Notes under the pieces: model-generated
The model's database searches: none
What the model saw: the letters and a program-made list of their open reading frames with translations, nothing else
Told to the model about the DNA's origin: nothing
Assembly (NCBI RefSeq): GCF_000732485.2
Contig: NZ_JAQV02000015.1
Coordinates: 339,805 to 403,804 of the forward strand
Direction of reading: 5' to 3'
Length of the DNA stretch: 64,000 bases
From: Bacillus sp. SJS
GTDB lineage: Bacteria; Bacillota; Bacilli; Bacillales; Bacillaceae
Position numbers and translations under genes: made by a program
Shown: positions 53,527 through 61,662 of the stretch, piece after piece
How positions within the stretch are numbered: the stretch's first letter is position 1
Layout of the letters: each line of letters opens with the position of its first letter

Positions 53527-53902
53527 AATTTCTGATAATCCCATGGCTCGATCCGACAAGCACTTCTTTCCCGGCCTGATTCCGGTATACGCTTTTCATG
53601 GCAACTCGATTGAAACCTTCTTTTTCTTCAAGCTCTGTTACAGTCACTTCACATGTAATCGTATCTCCCGTAAAGACCGGCCGCAGGAATTCACTGACCA
53701 TCTCCCTGGCAATGTAGTTCATATCCCCGCCGATTTTTGTTCCGATACTCGCAGTCATGAGTCCGTGGACCATTAGTCGTCCCTGTTCATCTTTCTCCAT
53801 ATGATGCTGTCCCTGATCACCGGTGAGCTCTGCGAAAAGGACAACCTCTTCTGCCGAAAACGTTCGTTCCCAAGTCAATACATCCCCTGCTTGAATGCTC
53901 AT
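53525..53902 (-). CDS. MaoC-like hotdog dehydratase family protein
   Basis: A 125-residue hotdog-fold protein of the MaoC/(R)-hydratase family. The hydratase-like segment FAELTGDQGQHHMEKDEQGR and VHGLMTASIG contain the Asp-His pair expected of the active site. These enzymes hydrate trans-2-enoyl-CoA or -ACP. No fatty acid or polyhydroxyalkanoate genes are adjacent, so substrate is unknown. ATG with AGGGAGGGG upstream. Confidence 0.85.
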   Translation of the reverse strand: MSIQAGDVLTWERTFSAEEVVLFAELTGDQGQHHMEKDEQGRLMVHGLMTASIGTKIGGDMNYIAREMVSEFLRPVFTGDTITCEVTVTELEEKEGFNRVAMKSVYRNQAGKEVLVGSSHGIIRN

Positions 53903-53989
53903 CCCATTACCCCTCCCTGTTTCTTTGAATATAGCATAAGAAGCAGGGAAAATGAATGAGTATTCACTTTGAACTATATTTCTTTTATT

Positions 53990-54140
53990 AGGATGCTGCC
54001 GATTTTTGTCGAAAAATCGATATCTTGAAATTTTCGTCGATATATTGTAGTTTTCGTCGATATCCTGGGATTTTCGCCGATATAGTTAAATTTTCGAGAT
54101 ATTCTGATATTTTCGTCGATATAGTAATTTTCACGCCGGT
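53990..54140. repeat. Short tandem array of ~20-bp TTTTCGTCGATAT modules
   Basis: TTTTCGTCGATAT or close variants recur every 20 bases (copies begin near 54018, 54038, 54058 as variant CGCCG, 54098 and others), with one degenerate copy and a final 18-base step. It is AT-rich and lies between the MaoC and PH-domain genes. The open frame across it on the minus strand lacks a ribosome binding site. Function unknown. Confidence 0.75.
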
Positions 54141-54328
54141 TTACTGATGTTTCTAACGCTATCCCCATATCTTACCTCCCACAAATTCAGGATGACCGGT
54201 CCTGCACCTTGTATTTCTCCTTAAACCAGACATAACATTCGCTTACTTCTTCCCTCGGCAAGTCTTGAGAAGGAAAACAGGAGGAAAGTATAGAACTTTA
54301 TTAGGATAATAGATAGAGAGGAAGAGAG

Positions 54329-54736
54329 ATGTTCATGTATTTTCCATCTAAAAAAGATTGGTGGGTTTATCTTGTCATTTGGGGAGGAGCCCTTGCCGGA
54401 TGCCTCTCGCCGTTTCTTGCCGGCAGAGACTACGAAGCTTTATTTGTTACCGTTCCACTGACGGGCTTTCTAATATGGCTCTGGTTTTCAACCGGTTATT
54501 TAATAGAGGGCGAGAAGCTTACGATCCGCTACGGCCCCTTTACAAATACTATACCGATAATGGAGATTACGAGCATCAGGAAAACGAAAAATCCATTCTC
54601 TGCCCCCGCTTTATCATTAGACCGACTGGAAATCACCTATGGGAGATGGTTTGATATCGCGGTAGTATCTCCTAAGGAGAAGCAGGAGTTTATTAAAATG
54701 CTGAAGCAGATTCAGCCCGATATTAAAGAGAAATAG
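54329..54736 (+). CDS. Small membrane protein with bacterial PH-like domain (YyaB/SunI-type)
   Basis: A 135-residue protein with two membrane segments (about 12-30 and 36-53) followed by a soluble PH-like domain. The segment YLIEGEKLTIRYGPFTNTIP and the C-terminal VVSPKEKQEFIKMLKQI are typical of this Bacillus family, which includes YyaB and the sublancin immunity protein SunI. No bacteriocin genes are nearby, so an immunity role is not indicated. Start at 54329 after GAGAGG; 54335 is an alternative. Confidence 0.8.
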   Translation: MFMYFPSKKDWWVYLVIWGGALAGCLSPFLAGRDYEALFVTVPLTGFLIWLWFSTGYLIEGEKLTIRYGPFTNTIPIMEITSIRKTKNPFSAPALSLDRLEITYGRWFDIAVVSPKEKQEFIKMLKQIQPDIKEK

Positions 54737-54768
54737 CGGATTCCCGGTAAAGGGGATCCGCTTTGTGT
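54736..54768 (+). terminator. Terminator after PH-domain gene
   Basis: AGCGGATTCCC / GGGGATCCGCTTT stem then a T-rich tail. Confidence 0.7.
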
Positions 54769-54884
54769 TTTAAAATATCTGCCTCTTTGAAATCCCCAGG
54801 AACCGATTCACCGAAGCGCTATAAGCTAGTAGTAACTCATACTGCTTTTACGCCAAACATACAAAGCCCATTTTGTTTGGAAAG

Positions 54885-54910
54885 GTTTCTAATTTACCAA
54901 CAAAGGGAAT
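54885..54910 (+). promoter_or_regulatory. Possible SigB promoter for DUF1206 gene
   Basis: GTTTCT (54885-54890), 14-base spacer, GGGAAT (54905-54910), about 44 bases before the start codon. Confidence 0.45.
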
Positions 54911-54953
54911 TCATTCAGTACTAATCGACTAGAAAAAATGTGGAGGCTACAGG

Positions 54954-55808
54954 ATGGAATTATCAAGATCAAAAGCGGGAGCGCGGCAGTCTGCTGAGCA
55001 AACGAAGCAGGATACAAAACCATGGATTAGGCGTTTAGGACGCTTCGGCTACATGGCTCAAGGACTTGTTTATGGATTGATTGGGATTCTTGCCTTTATG
55101 GCAGCAATCGGGGCTGGAGGCAAAACAACCGATACGAAGGGAATGCTTCAATCACTTCCGGGTATGCCGCTTGGAGAGCTTCTCCTCTGGATTATCGGAA
55201 TCGGCTTGATTGGCTACAGTATATGGGGAATTGTTAAATGTTTTACCGACCCGGAGAACAAAGGATCTGATGCGAAGGGCATCGCTATCAGAATCGGCTA
55301 CCTTATCAGCGCAGGTATTTATGGAAGCATTGCCTTTAATGCCATAAAAATCGCTGTAAATGGCGGAGGTTTAGGCGGAGGCTCTGAGCAGAGCATGTCA
55401 GCGAAGCTTCTCTCCCAGCCCTACGGTCAATGGGTGATCGCAATTATCGGCGCTATCATTATCGGCTACGGAATATACGAATTTATCTCCGGCTACAAAG
55501 AAAAGTTCATGACTAAATTCAGAGCCAGCGAAATGAGTCTTCACGAGCGTAAAATAGCCCGCAACTCAGGAAAAATGGGGCTCATAGCACGCGGCATCGT
55601 GTTAGCTATGATTGGATTCTTTTTCATTGAAGCTGCCTACACGGCTGACCCAAGTCAAAACAAAGGTTTGGATGGAGCCCTTTCAGAGCTTTCCAGCCAG
55701 CCTTTTGGCCAATGGATGCTTGGAGCCGTCGCACTCGGACTGATCTTGTATGGGGTATATGGTGTCATCCGGGGAAGATATGAACATATGAGTTTTGGAG
55801 GAAAATAA
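54954..55808 (+). CDS. DUF1206 membrane protein
   Basis: A 284-residue membrane protein with three tandem copies of a two-segment unit, the DUF1206 layout. Each copy has an R/I-x-G-YMAQGLVYGLIG-like start (residues about 30-45, 105-125, 200-220) and a QPxGQW motif before its second segment (SQPYGQWVIAIIGA and SQPFGQWMLGAVAL). Function is unknown; some relatives are general stress proteins, which would agree with the SigB-like sequence upstream. Start with TGGAGG upstream. Confidence 0.88.
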   Translation: MELSRSKAGARQSAEQTKQDTKPWIRRLGRFGYMAQGLVYGLIGILAFMAAIGAGGKTTDTKGMLQSLPGMPLGELLLWIIGIGLIGYSIWGIVKCFTDPENKGSDAKGIAIRIGYLISAGIYGSIAFNAIKIAVNGGGLGGGSEQSMSAKLLSQPYGQWVIAIIGAIIIGYGIYEFISGYKEKFMTKFRASEMSLHERKIARNSGKMGLIARGIVLAMIGFFFIEAAYTADPSQNKGLDGALSELSSQPFGQWMLGAVALGLILYGVYGVIRGRYEHMSFGGK

Positions 55809-55811
55809 GGA

Positions 55812-55846
55812 ACTTGCCTGCAGAGAACGTTCTGCAGGTTTTTTAA
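55812..55846 (+). terminator. Terminator after DUF1206 gene
   Basis: CCTGCAGA / TCTGCAGG stem followed by TTTTTTAA. Confidence 0.85.
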
Positions 55847-55854
55847 CGAGCAAA

Positions 55855-55886
55855 AAAAGAAAAGCCATGCTGCCATGGCTTCTTCT
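55855..55886 (-). terminator. Terminator after CNNM/CorC-type gene
   Basis: AAGCCATG / CATGGCTT stem, followed on the minus strand by TTCTTTTTTT. Confidence 0.75.
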
Positions 55887-55892
55887 TCAATA

Positions 55893-57188
55893 CTATAATT
55901 TTTTAACCTCTAAATAATAAATTTGATGCCCTTCAATTTCATGAACACGGAACAAGTACCCTTCCTCTTCAATCTCCGAGCCGGATTTAGCATCAATATT
56001 CTGAGTAAGGAACCAGCCGCCGATCGTATCAACCTCTTCATTCTCAAGCTCCGTACCAAGCAGGTCATTTACATCCTCGATCAGCAGTTTCGCATCCAAA
56101 ATGTAGTGCTGCTCGCCTACCTTGCGAATTTCAGCCACTTCATCCTCATCAAACTCATCACGGATCTCCCCAACGATTTCTTCAAGGATATCCTCAGCTG
56201 TCACCAAGCCCGAGGTACCTCCGTATTCATCCATGAGGATGGCAACATGCGTCCGCTCCTTCTGCATTTTCACAAGCAAGTCATGAATCGGAATATTTTC
56301 AATCACTCGGATTACCGGGTTAATAAAGGATGGCAAGTTTAAATCTTTATCCATTTCCCTGTTCATTACTTTAGCCGTTAACAATTCCTTCACGTTTATA
56401 AAGCCAATGATATTATCCTTATCGCCGTCAGCTACTGGATAGCGGGTATAATTTTCTTCAATCATCGTTTCCATAATCGTGTCAAAACTGTCATCTACAG
56501 AAATGCTCACGATTTCAGTGCGGGGAACCATGATTTCCTTCGCAACTCTTTCATCAAATTCAAAAATATTGTTCACATATTTCAATTCATTCTTGTTAAT
56601 CTCACCGCTTTTATAGCTCTCTGAGAGAAGCAGCCGCAGTTCTTCCTCCGAGTGGGCGAGTTCATGCTCAGAAGCCGGTTTCAACCCGAAAAGCCCAACA
56701 AGGAAACGCGCCGATCCATTCAGGAACCAAATGAACGGATACATAATACGGTAAAACCAAATAATCGGTTTAGCAAACGCAAGCGCCACAGCCTCTGCCT
56801 TCTGAATCGCAACCGTTTTAGGCGCAAGCTCCCCGATAACAACGTGCAAGAACGTCACAAGCGCAAACGCAATCCCAATCGTCAATATATGAGCCATCGA
56901 ATCATTCACATTAAAATATTCAAATAGCGGGTGCAGGAGAATCTCAAACGTCGGTTCACCAAGCCACCCCAGTCCAAGAGCGGTAACCGTAATACCAAGC
57001 TGACAGGCTGATAAATATTCATCTAAGTGCGAAACAACCTTTTTAGCAGCAATCGCACCCTTCCTGCCCTCTTCAATCAGCTGGTCAATCCTGGACATAC
57101 GAATCTTTACGATTGCAAACTCCGTCGCAACGAAAAATCCGGTTAATGCAATTAATAAAACAAACATAATCAAATTAATAGCTGTCAA
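55893..57188 (-). CDS. CNNM/CorC-family membrane protein (YhdP/MpfA-like)
   Basis: A 431-residue protein: a DUF21/CNNM membrane domain (residues about 1-190, four segments), two CBS domains (about 215-335) and a C-terminal CorC/HlyC domain. Conserved parts are [32 protein letters not shown] and [13 protein letters not shown]. subtilis YhdP (MpfA) is a magnesium exporter in this family, and several paralogues exist, so the paralogue is inferred. The TTG start at 57188 lies 28 bases after a perfect Shine-Dalgarno AAGGAGGTG, with a 20-base perfect inverted repeat in between. The preceding MerR gene may regulate it. Confidence 0.88.
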   Translation of the reverse strand: MTAINLIMFVLLIALTGFFVATEFAIVKIRMSRIDQLIEEGRKGAIAAKKVVSHLDEYLSACQLGITVTALGLGWLGEPTFEILLHPLFEYFNVNDSMAHILTIGIAFALVTFLHVVIGELAPKTVAIQKAEAVALAFAKPIIWFYRIMYPFIWFLNGSARFLVGLFGLKPASEHELAHSEEELRLLLSESYKSGEINKNELKYVNNIFEFDERVAKEIMVPRTEIVSISVDDSFDTIMETMIEENYTRYPVADGDKDNIIGFINVKELLTAKVMNREMDKDLNLPSFINPVIRVIENIPIHDLLVKMQKERTHVAILMDEYGGTSGLVTAEDILEEIVGEIRDEFDEDEVAEIRKVGEQHYILDAKLLIEDVNDLLGTELENEEVDTIGGWFLTQNIDAKSGSEIEEEGYLFRVHEIEGHQIYYLEVKKL

Positions 57189-57193
57189 TGAAT

Positions 57194-57225
57194 GATCTTA
57201 CAAATGTAAGATCTTACACCTCCTT
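57194..57225 (-). promoter_or_regulatory. Inverted repeat between Shine-Dalgarno and start codon of the CNNM gene
   Basis: AAGGAGGTG (57225-57217) is followed by GATCTTACA-TT-TGTAAGATC (57213-57194) and then ATTCA and the TTG start. If folded, the effective spacing from Shine-Dalgarno to TTG drops to about 10 bases. Confidence 0.6.
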
Positions 57226-57239
57226 GAGTAGTAAACAAA

Positions 57240-57611
57240 TTAATTAAGCAGCACAAGCAGTGTCTGAATCAATGATAAACTTTCATGAGAAAGATTCTTT
57301 TTAATCGACTCAAGGCTTGTCTTATCATTTTTATCAAGATGAGCCAGCACCTCAGAAACATCCTTTTCCAAACCGCTGATTTTCAGTCTTAATTCAAGCA
57401 CATCTATTTCTTCTGCATCCTTTTCTAGAAGCCGTTTCTTGATATCAATTAAATGCATTCCGTCAGCCTTGCACTCTTCTATATAATTCAGCCTCTCAAT
57501 GGAAGAATAATCATAGTAGCGATAATTAGAAGGGGAACGTTCTGCTTTTAACAGTCCAAGATTTGTATAATAGTCAATGGTTCTCTTAGTAACATCGCAT
57601 CTTTCAGCCAA
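57240..57611 (-). CDS. MerR-family regulator (YfmP-like), start codon unclear
   Basis: A MerR-type regulator of at least 123 residues. The DNA-binding part TKRTIDYYTNLGLLKAERS and NYRYYDYSSIERLNYIEECK closely resembles B. subtilis YfmP, followed by a coiled-coil dimerisation helix. The family normally begins M-K-I-G-E-L; here the codon before K-I-G-E-L is CTA, and no in-frame ATG, GTG or TTG lies upstream. Translation may start at ATT 57623, at TTG 57611, or the gene may have lost its start. It precedes the CNNM-type gene by 51 bases on the same strand. A palindrome upstream (57673-57692) is a probable operator. Confidence 0.8.
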   Translation of the reverse strand: MAERCDVTKRTIDYYTNLGLLKAERSPSNYRYYDYSSIERLNYIEECKADGMHLIDIKKRLLEKDAEEIDVLELRLKISGLEKDVSEVLAHLDKNDKTSLESIKKNLSHESLSLIQTLLVLLN

Positions 57612-57672
57612 TTCGCCAATTTTTAGTTTCTCTGTCCCAGCGTAATCACCCCAAACTGTAACGTGATGGTTA

Positions 57673-57692
57673 TAAACTAATTGTATAGTTTA
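57673..57692. promoter_or_regulatory. Candidate MerR operator
   Basis: Perfect inverted repeat TAAACTA-ATTGTA-TAGTTTA upstream of the MerR gene, about 60 bases before its coding frame. Confidence 0.6.
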
Positions 57693-57747
57693 GCAGAATA
57701 GAAGGCAAGACATACGAAGATAGTTAATGGAATGTTCACATAAGCAA

Positions 57748-57783
57748 AAAGAAACCCTACAATAAGTAAGATTTCTTTTAAAT
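57748..57783 (-). terminator. Weak terminator after MEDS gene
   Basis: Minus strand AAAGAAATC / GGTTTCTTT stem with a 12-base loop and a short T run. Confidence 0.5.
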
Positions 57784-58359
57784 TTAATCACCAACAGCAT
57801 CCTGCTGATTCAAAAGCACAATTTCATCTTCAAGCATTAAACAATCATGGGAGTTCAAAAGTGAACCCTTCATATCTTCAGTCAGCCGATCCTTATCGTA
57901 TGCACAAACAGAAAGCAAATCCATCTTATGCACAGTCTTTTGAGCGTTGACCTCATATGCATCAACCTCACACTCAATATCCTGTAACCTACCCCACTCA
58001 ATATGAGCCCACGTCCGATAAGATTGCTCTGCATCAATAATTGGTTTCACAACCTCCAGAAAATAAGCCACAATGGTTGGTGTATGAAAATCCCCTCGGG
58101 AATAGTAAAAATCAAAATTATTCACAAAATGAACCCGGTCCAACTGAGTCCTTGTTAAAGAAGCTTTAACCAGCTCATATAGCGAAGTAAACATTCGATC
58201 ATTCTCAATGACAAAGACATGGTCTCCCTGCTCAACTCCTGAGAGAATGTAGGCAGCAGCATTCTTCAAATACGCCTGTGGCTCATTTATTAAGTACATG
58301 ATATGCCCGCTTTTATACTCATCTATTTTTTTCTTCATATCCTGAATGGATGTATTCAA
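57784..58359 (-). CDS. MEDS (DcmR-like sensory) domain protein
   Basis: A 191-residue soluble protein of the MEDS family (methanogen/methylotroph DcmR sensory domain). The start region GHIMYLINEPQAYLKNAAAYILSGVEQGDHVFVIEN is the family's RecA/KaiC-like N-terminal part without a Walker A loop, and TWAHIEWGRL lies in the centre. In other bacteria the domain is joined to HTH or kinase modules; here it stands alone, so its partner is unknown. The TTG start at 58359 follows AAGGAG. It is the last clear backbone gene before the island. Confidence 0.78.
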   Translation of the reverse strand: MNTSIQDMKKKIDEYKSGHIMYLINEPQAYLKNAAAYILSGVEQGDHVFVIENDRMFTSLYELVKASLTRTQLDRVHFVNNFDFYYSRGDFHTPTIVAYFLEVVKPIIDAEQSYRTWAHIEWGRLQDIECEVDAYEVNAQKTVHKMDLLSVCAYDKDRLTEDMKGSLLNSHDCLMLEDEIVLLNQQDAVGD

Positions 58360-58609
58360 ACAAAGGGCTCCTTAAAAAGCAAAGTTTATTCATTTTAATT
58401 CTTCCTACCATTTTAACATGTTTGAAGATAAAAGAGCTTAGCCAAGAGAAGATTGGGTATATTAACTACATTTATAGAGAGAATGGCCCATGTGTAATAA
58501 TGATAAGATTTTATGTAAAAAAAACGTGTAAGCACATTTCACCACATCGTAAATAGGAAGATTTTAGTAGTATTAGGTGATATAATTACAAATTAAGGAG
58601 GGAACTTAT

Positions 58610-59536
58610 TTGGGGGATATAAAATTATTTCGTATAAACGGTAATAACGTAGAAGAATTAGCGGGGAAAGCTGTTACTGTAGAAAAATCGTTGCAAAACT
58701 TAATAGAGATGTATTTGGATACGATTCTTGGCGTACGCTTTTTAGCTTCCGAATATAGCACGGGTAAAAAACATGCAGGCAGGATAGACACGTTAGGAAT
58801 AGACGAAAACAATTCGCCTGTAATTATCGAATATAAGCGAGCAGTTAACGAAAATGTGGTAACGCAAGGCTTATTTTACCTTGATTGGCTATTAGACCAT
58901 AAAGCGGAATTTGAATTAATGGTTATGCGTAAATTCGGCGATGAAGTATCAGACGCTATTGATTGGAGTAGTCCTCGTTTGTTATGTATTGCGGGCGGCT
59001 TTACAAAATACGATGAGCATGCCGTTGAACAGATAAACAGAAATATAGAGTTATACGTTTATAAGCATTACGAGGAAGGGTTACTTTTGCTAGAGTTAGT
59101 TAACGCTACAACTGCGCAAACAATACATATTAGTGATGAAGCTACTACGCCCGCTAAAGCAACTAACCGCAATACACGGGTAAAAACGGTTTCTGATTAT
59201 TTGGAGCAGGCTAATACGCAAATTACCGATAGGTATGAAGCTTTAAAAGCGTATATGTTGGCGCTAGGTGACGATGTTCAAGTAAAGGTATTAAAACATT
59301 ACATAGCGTTTAAACGTATTAAAAACTTTGTTTGCTTAGAAGTACACCCGCAAACGGGGAAGGTATTACTATATCTGAAGCTTGATCCGCAGAGTATTAC
59401 GTTGGAAAGCGGCTTTACCCGTGATGTAAAGAACATTGGGCATTTTGGTACGGGCGATTTAGAGGTCGTTATTTCTAACGATGAGGATATAGAAAAGGCT
59501 AAACACCTAATTAACATGGCGTATGACGGAAGTTAA
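58610..59536 (+). CDS. PD-(D/E)XK-like / DUF5655 (COG3586) protein
   Basis: A 308-residue protein. The N-terminal part (about 20-150) has a nuclease-like layout with D60 in GRIDTLGID and E74-x-K76 in VIIEYKRA, the PD-(D/E)XK pattern seen in NucS-like and other defence nucleases. The C-terminal part (about 195-305) matches DUF5655, annotated historically as a predicted transport protein without proof. The TTG start follows AAGGAGGGA. Codons favour ACG/GCG and TTA, unlike the upstream backbone. It leads a two-gene plus-strand unit. A DNA-directed defence role is plausible, not shown. Confidence 0.75.
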   Translation: MGDIKLFRINGNNVEELAGKAVTVEKSLQNLIEMYLDTILGVRFLASEYSTGKKHAGRIDTLGIDENNSPVIIEYKRAVNENVVTQGLFYLDWLLDHKAEFELMVMRKFGDEVSDAIDWSSPRLLCIAGGFTKYDEHAVEQINRNIELYVYKHYEEGLLLLELVNATTAQTIHISDEATTPAKATNRNTRVKTVSDYLEQANTQITDRYEALKAYMLALGDDVQVKVLKHYIAFKRIKNFVCLEVHPQTGKVLLYLKLDPQSITLESGFTRDVKNIGHFGTGDLEVVISNDEDIEKAKHLINMAYDGS

Positions 59537-59589
59537 CAACACTCTGATAAAAATAGAAATTATTCCAATTTATAAGGAGAATGATTACT

Positions 59590-60069
59590 ATGGAAATTTC
59601 AAATATATTATGCACAAGTAAACCTGAAGATTGGCTAAATGTTATTGAAGATGATAAACAGCGGTATATTTTAATGGCACTCGTTAAAAGTGGAATTACA
59701 GAGGATAAAATCATTGAAATGTGGTTAGATGAAGTTGAAAAGCAGGGGCAAGCATTTACTGTAATGAATTTTCATAAAATAACAAGAAGTGATTTAATGG
59801 AAAAATTCAAAGAACTTTTTACTAAACTTATTTGTGGAGATGAAGTCTATCTTGAAAATAGGAAGGAAATTATTTCACAGACAAAAAATTTACATAAAAT
59901 TATAACTGTTTCTCTCGCAACAACTATAGGAGCACATTTCGGTCTTCAAGCAGCTATTATTTATCCTGTAATTGCTCTTTTTTTAAGCACTGTTTCACGT
60001 TTGGGATTTGATACATATTGCGAACTTCAAGGTTATCCTATTAATGACCAAAAAAAAGATAATACCTAG
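59590..60069 (+). CDS. Unknown protein with C-terminal membrane segment
   Basis: A 159-residue protein starting at ATG 59590 (AAGGAG ten bases upstream). The first 105 residues are charged and helical; residues about 112-145 (VSLATTIGAHFGLQAAIIYP and on) form one or two hydrophobic segments. I do not recognise a family. It follows the DUF5655 gene by 53 bases and is followed by a terminator, so both may be co-expressed. A soluble sensor tied to a membrane segment is a layout often found in abortive defence effectors, but this is inference. Confidence 0.65.
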   Translation: MEISNILCTSKPEDWLNVIEDDKQRYILMALVKSGITEDKIIEMWLDEVEKQGQAFTVMNFHKITRSDLMEKFKELFTKLICGDEVYLENRKEIISQTKNLHKIITVSLATTIGAHFGLQAAIIYPVIALFLSTVSRLGFDTYCELQGYPINDQKKDNT

Positions 60070-60077
60070 GTGAGTAA

Positions 60078-60116
60078 TTAAACGGGCAAGCATTACGCAA
60101 GCCCGTTTTTTTATTC
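60078..60116. terminator. Terminator between convergent island genes
   Basis: AAACGGGC / GCCCGTTT stem with a 13-base loop and seven T. Confidence 0.82.
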
Positions 60117-60826
60117 GTACTCATGCTTTAATCGGTGCTCCGCTAAATACACGTTTAACGGATAATTTTTTATCGGCAACCTAAACGTAATATCCGTACT
60201 AATAAGCTGTTCCTCAAAATTATACGTTGGTGAGTAAAGCAAATCGTAGTCATCCGTTAAACTAATATTTCCGTTTTCAAACAAACCATCATGCAACTTA
60301 CAAAGCAATATAGCGTTACTTAGATCTACCCGTTCTTGTACCGTAGAAGCAGACCAAGTTTTGATGTGGCTTGTAATTAATAGTTTCGGATCAGTAATAT
60401 TGCACATAGCGCATTTACACTGGTAGTTGCTGAGTAATGCTTTACGTAGTTTATACTGACCTTGCCGTGCCTTTATTGTGCGTAAAATATCTTTACCGTC
60501 ATTAGCTGTAAAAACAATCTTAGCGTAGTTCTCCTTTTCTGCCTCAATAGCTAAGTGGAACTCTTCTAGTTCTTCTACATTAACGTTTATTAAACTCTCT
60601 TCTATCTTTTTTACCGTTAAGCTAGGAAACGTTGCTTTACTGCTTCCGTCAAATCCGTAAAAATGTATTATTGACCGCGCTTGCCATCCATCCTCTTCCG
60701 CAAGTTCATCAACAATGCGCTCAATTCCACGGTTACTAGTTCCAACCTTTAAAAACTCGTATAATACTTTTGCTCTAACACTATCCTTTTTACAAAGTTA
60801 ATTCTATGTTGATCTAGTTTAGCCAT
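60111..60826 (-). pseudogene. HNH endonuclease gene, single frameshift near the 5' end
   Basis: The intact reading from ATG 60826 (GGAGG upstream) gives MAKLDQHRINFVKR, then is lost in a run of five A (coding strand; 60787-60791). With six A it continues KDSVRAKVLYEFLKVGTSNR without a stop to 60111, about 238 residues in all. The C-terminal part is an HNH domain: QCKCAMCNITDPKLLITSHI, then LSNAILLCKLHDGLF, with the metal-binding Cys pairs and the His/Asn/His residues. Such HNH proteins are often restriction-like nucleases. It follows the abortive-infection gene by 14 bases and probably shares its transcript. Confidence 0.8.
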
Positions 60827-60840
60827 TTTATCCTCCGTGG

Positions 60841-61662
60841 TTACGCCTTAACAAGCGTACCTTTTTCTAACTGATATTCGTATGTGTTAAACAGGAAAGT
60901 TACTACCGTTTTAGCAGAGTTAATCACTACTAATGCATGGTGCTTATTAACCTCGTACCGCCTATGGTGCACATCCCCATTTTCGTTTCTTATTTCAGCT
61001 AATCCGTTAACTACACTAGTTAAACCGGAAATAACTTGCTTTAAAGGCTTTTCTAATTTAGGATTATCGGTATTTAAATTTAGTTTTTTACGTACTAGCG
61101 TGAATAACGCAGGTAAATCGAGCTTGTCCTCCAAGTCCTCGCCAGTTATTTTATTTACTATTTCGTTACAAACGCCTTCTACTAAAGAACGGGCACTTGT
61201 TATTGCTCCTGAATAGTCACCATCATCAAAACGTTTATCGCACTTTGCCAAATCCTCTAGTATATGGGCATAAGTTAAGTGTTCAGGTATTTCACTTTTA
61301 ACGTGGATTATTTTCACGTCTAGCTGTTCGTCTTCTAAGTAATCAATAAATTCATTAATATGGGTTCTTACATAGGTACTTAATGTAGATAACGTTTCTC
61401 TTGATTCCATTTCCGAAGTTAGTTCGTTGACAAGTTCATCTATAGTTCTATTATTTTTAATAAAATTCGGAATTACTGCTTTTTTATCCGTTGCTAATTT
61501 TTTAATAACTATACGGCACTCACGATATAACATATCCGGTACTGAATTATCCGCAAATGGATCTGCATCAAATTGATCTGCATAATTTTTAGGCTCTAAT
61601 TCCTCTGCTAAAGCGGTACAAATGTTTAACTTAGTTTTCTCTAAAATTTCAATAGCGTTCAT
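60841..61662 (-). CDS. Abortive infection family protein (Abi_C domain)
   Basis: A 273-residue protein. The C-terminal part (about 150-265) has Abi_C wording: GDYSGAITSARSLVEGVCNEI, LFTLVRKKLNL, LKQVISGLTSVVNGLAEIRN, followed by NGDVHHRRY, whose RNxxGD..H pattern resembles HEPN-like RNase motifs. The N-terminal half is helical and unassigned. Abi_C proteins are associated with phage-abortive systems, often acting through RNA cleavage. It is the first gene of a two-gene unit with the HNH nuclease. Confidence 0.82.
   Translation of the reverse strand: MNAIEILEKTKLNICTALAEELEPKNYADQFDADPFADNSVPDMLYRECRIVIKKLATDKKAVIPNFIKNNRTIDELVNELTSEMESRETLSTLSTYVRTHINEFIDYLEDEQLDVKIIHVKSEIPEHLTYAHILEDLAKCDKRFDDGDYSGAITSARSLVEGVCNEIVNKITGEDLEDKLDLPALFTLVRKKLNLNTDNPKLEKPLKQVISGLTSVVNGLAEIRNENGDVHHRRYEVNKHHALVVINSAKTVVTFLFNTYEYQLEKGTLVKA

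Noticed and set aside
53974..54168. 64-codon minus-strand frame over the 20-bp repeats
   Set aside because: A product of the short repeats; no ribosome binding site or family similarity.
58360..58609. Left attachment site of the island
   Set aside because: I searched by eye for a copy of the tRNA-Leu 3' end or of the sequence next to it and found none, so the left boundary stays undefined.
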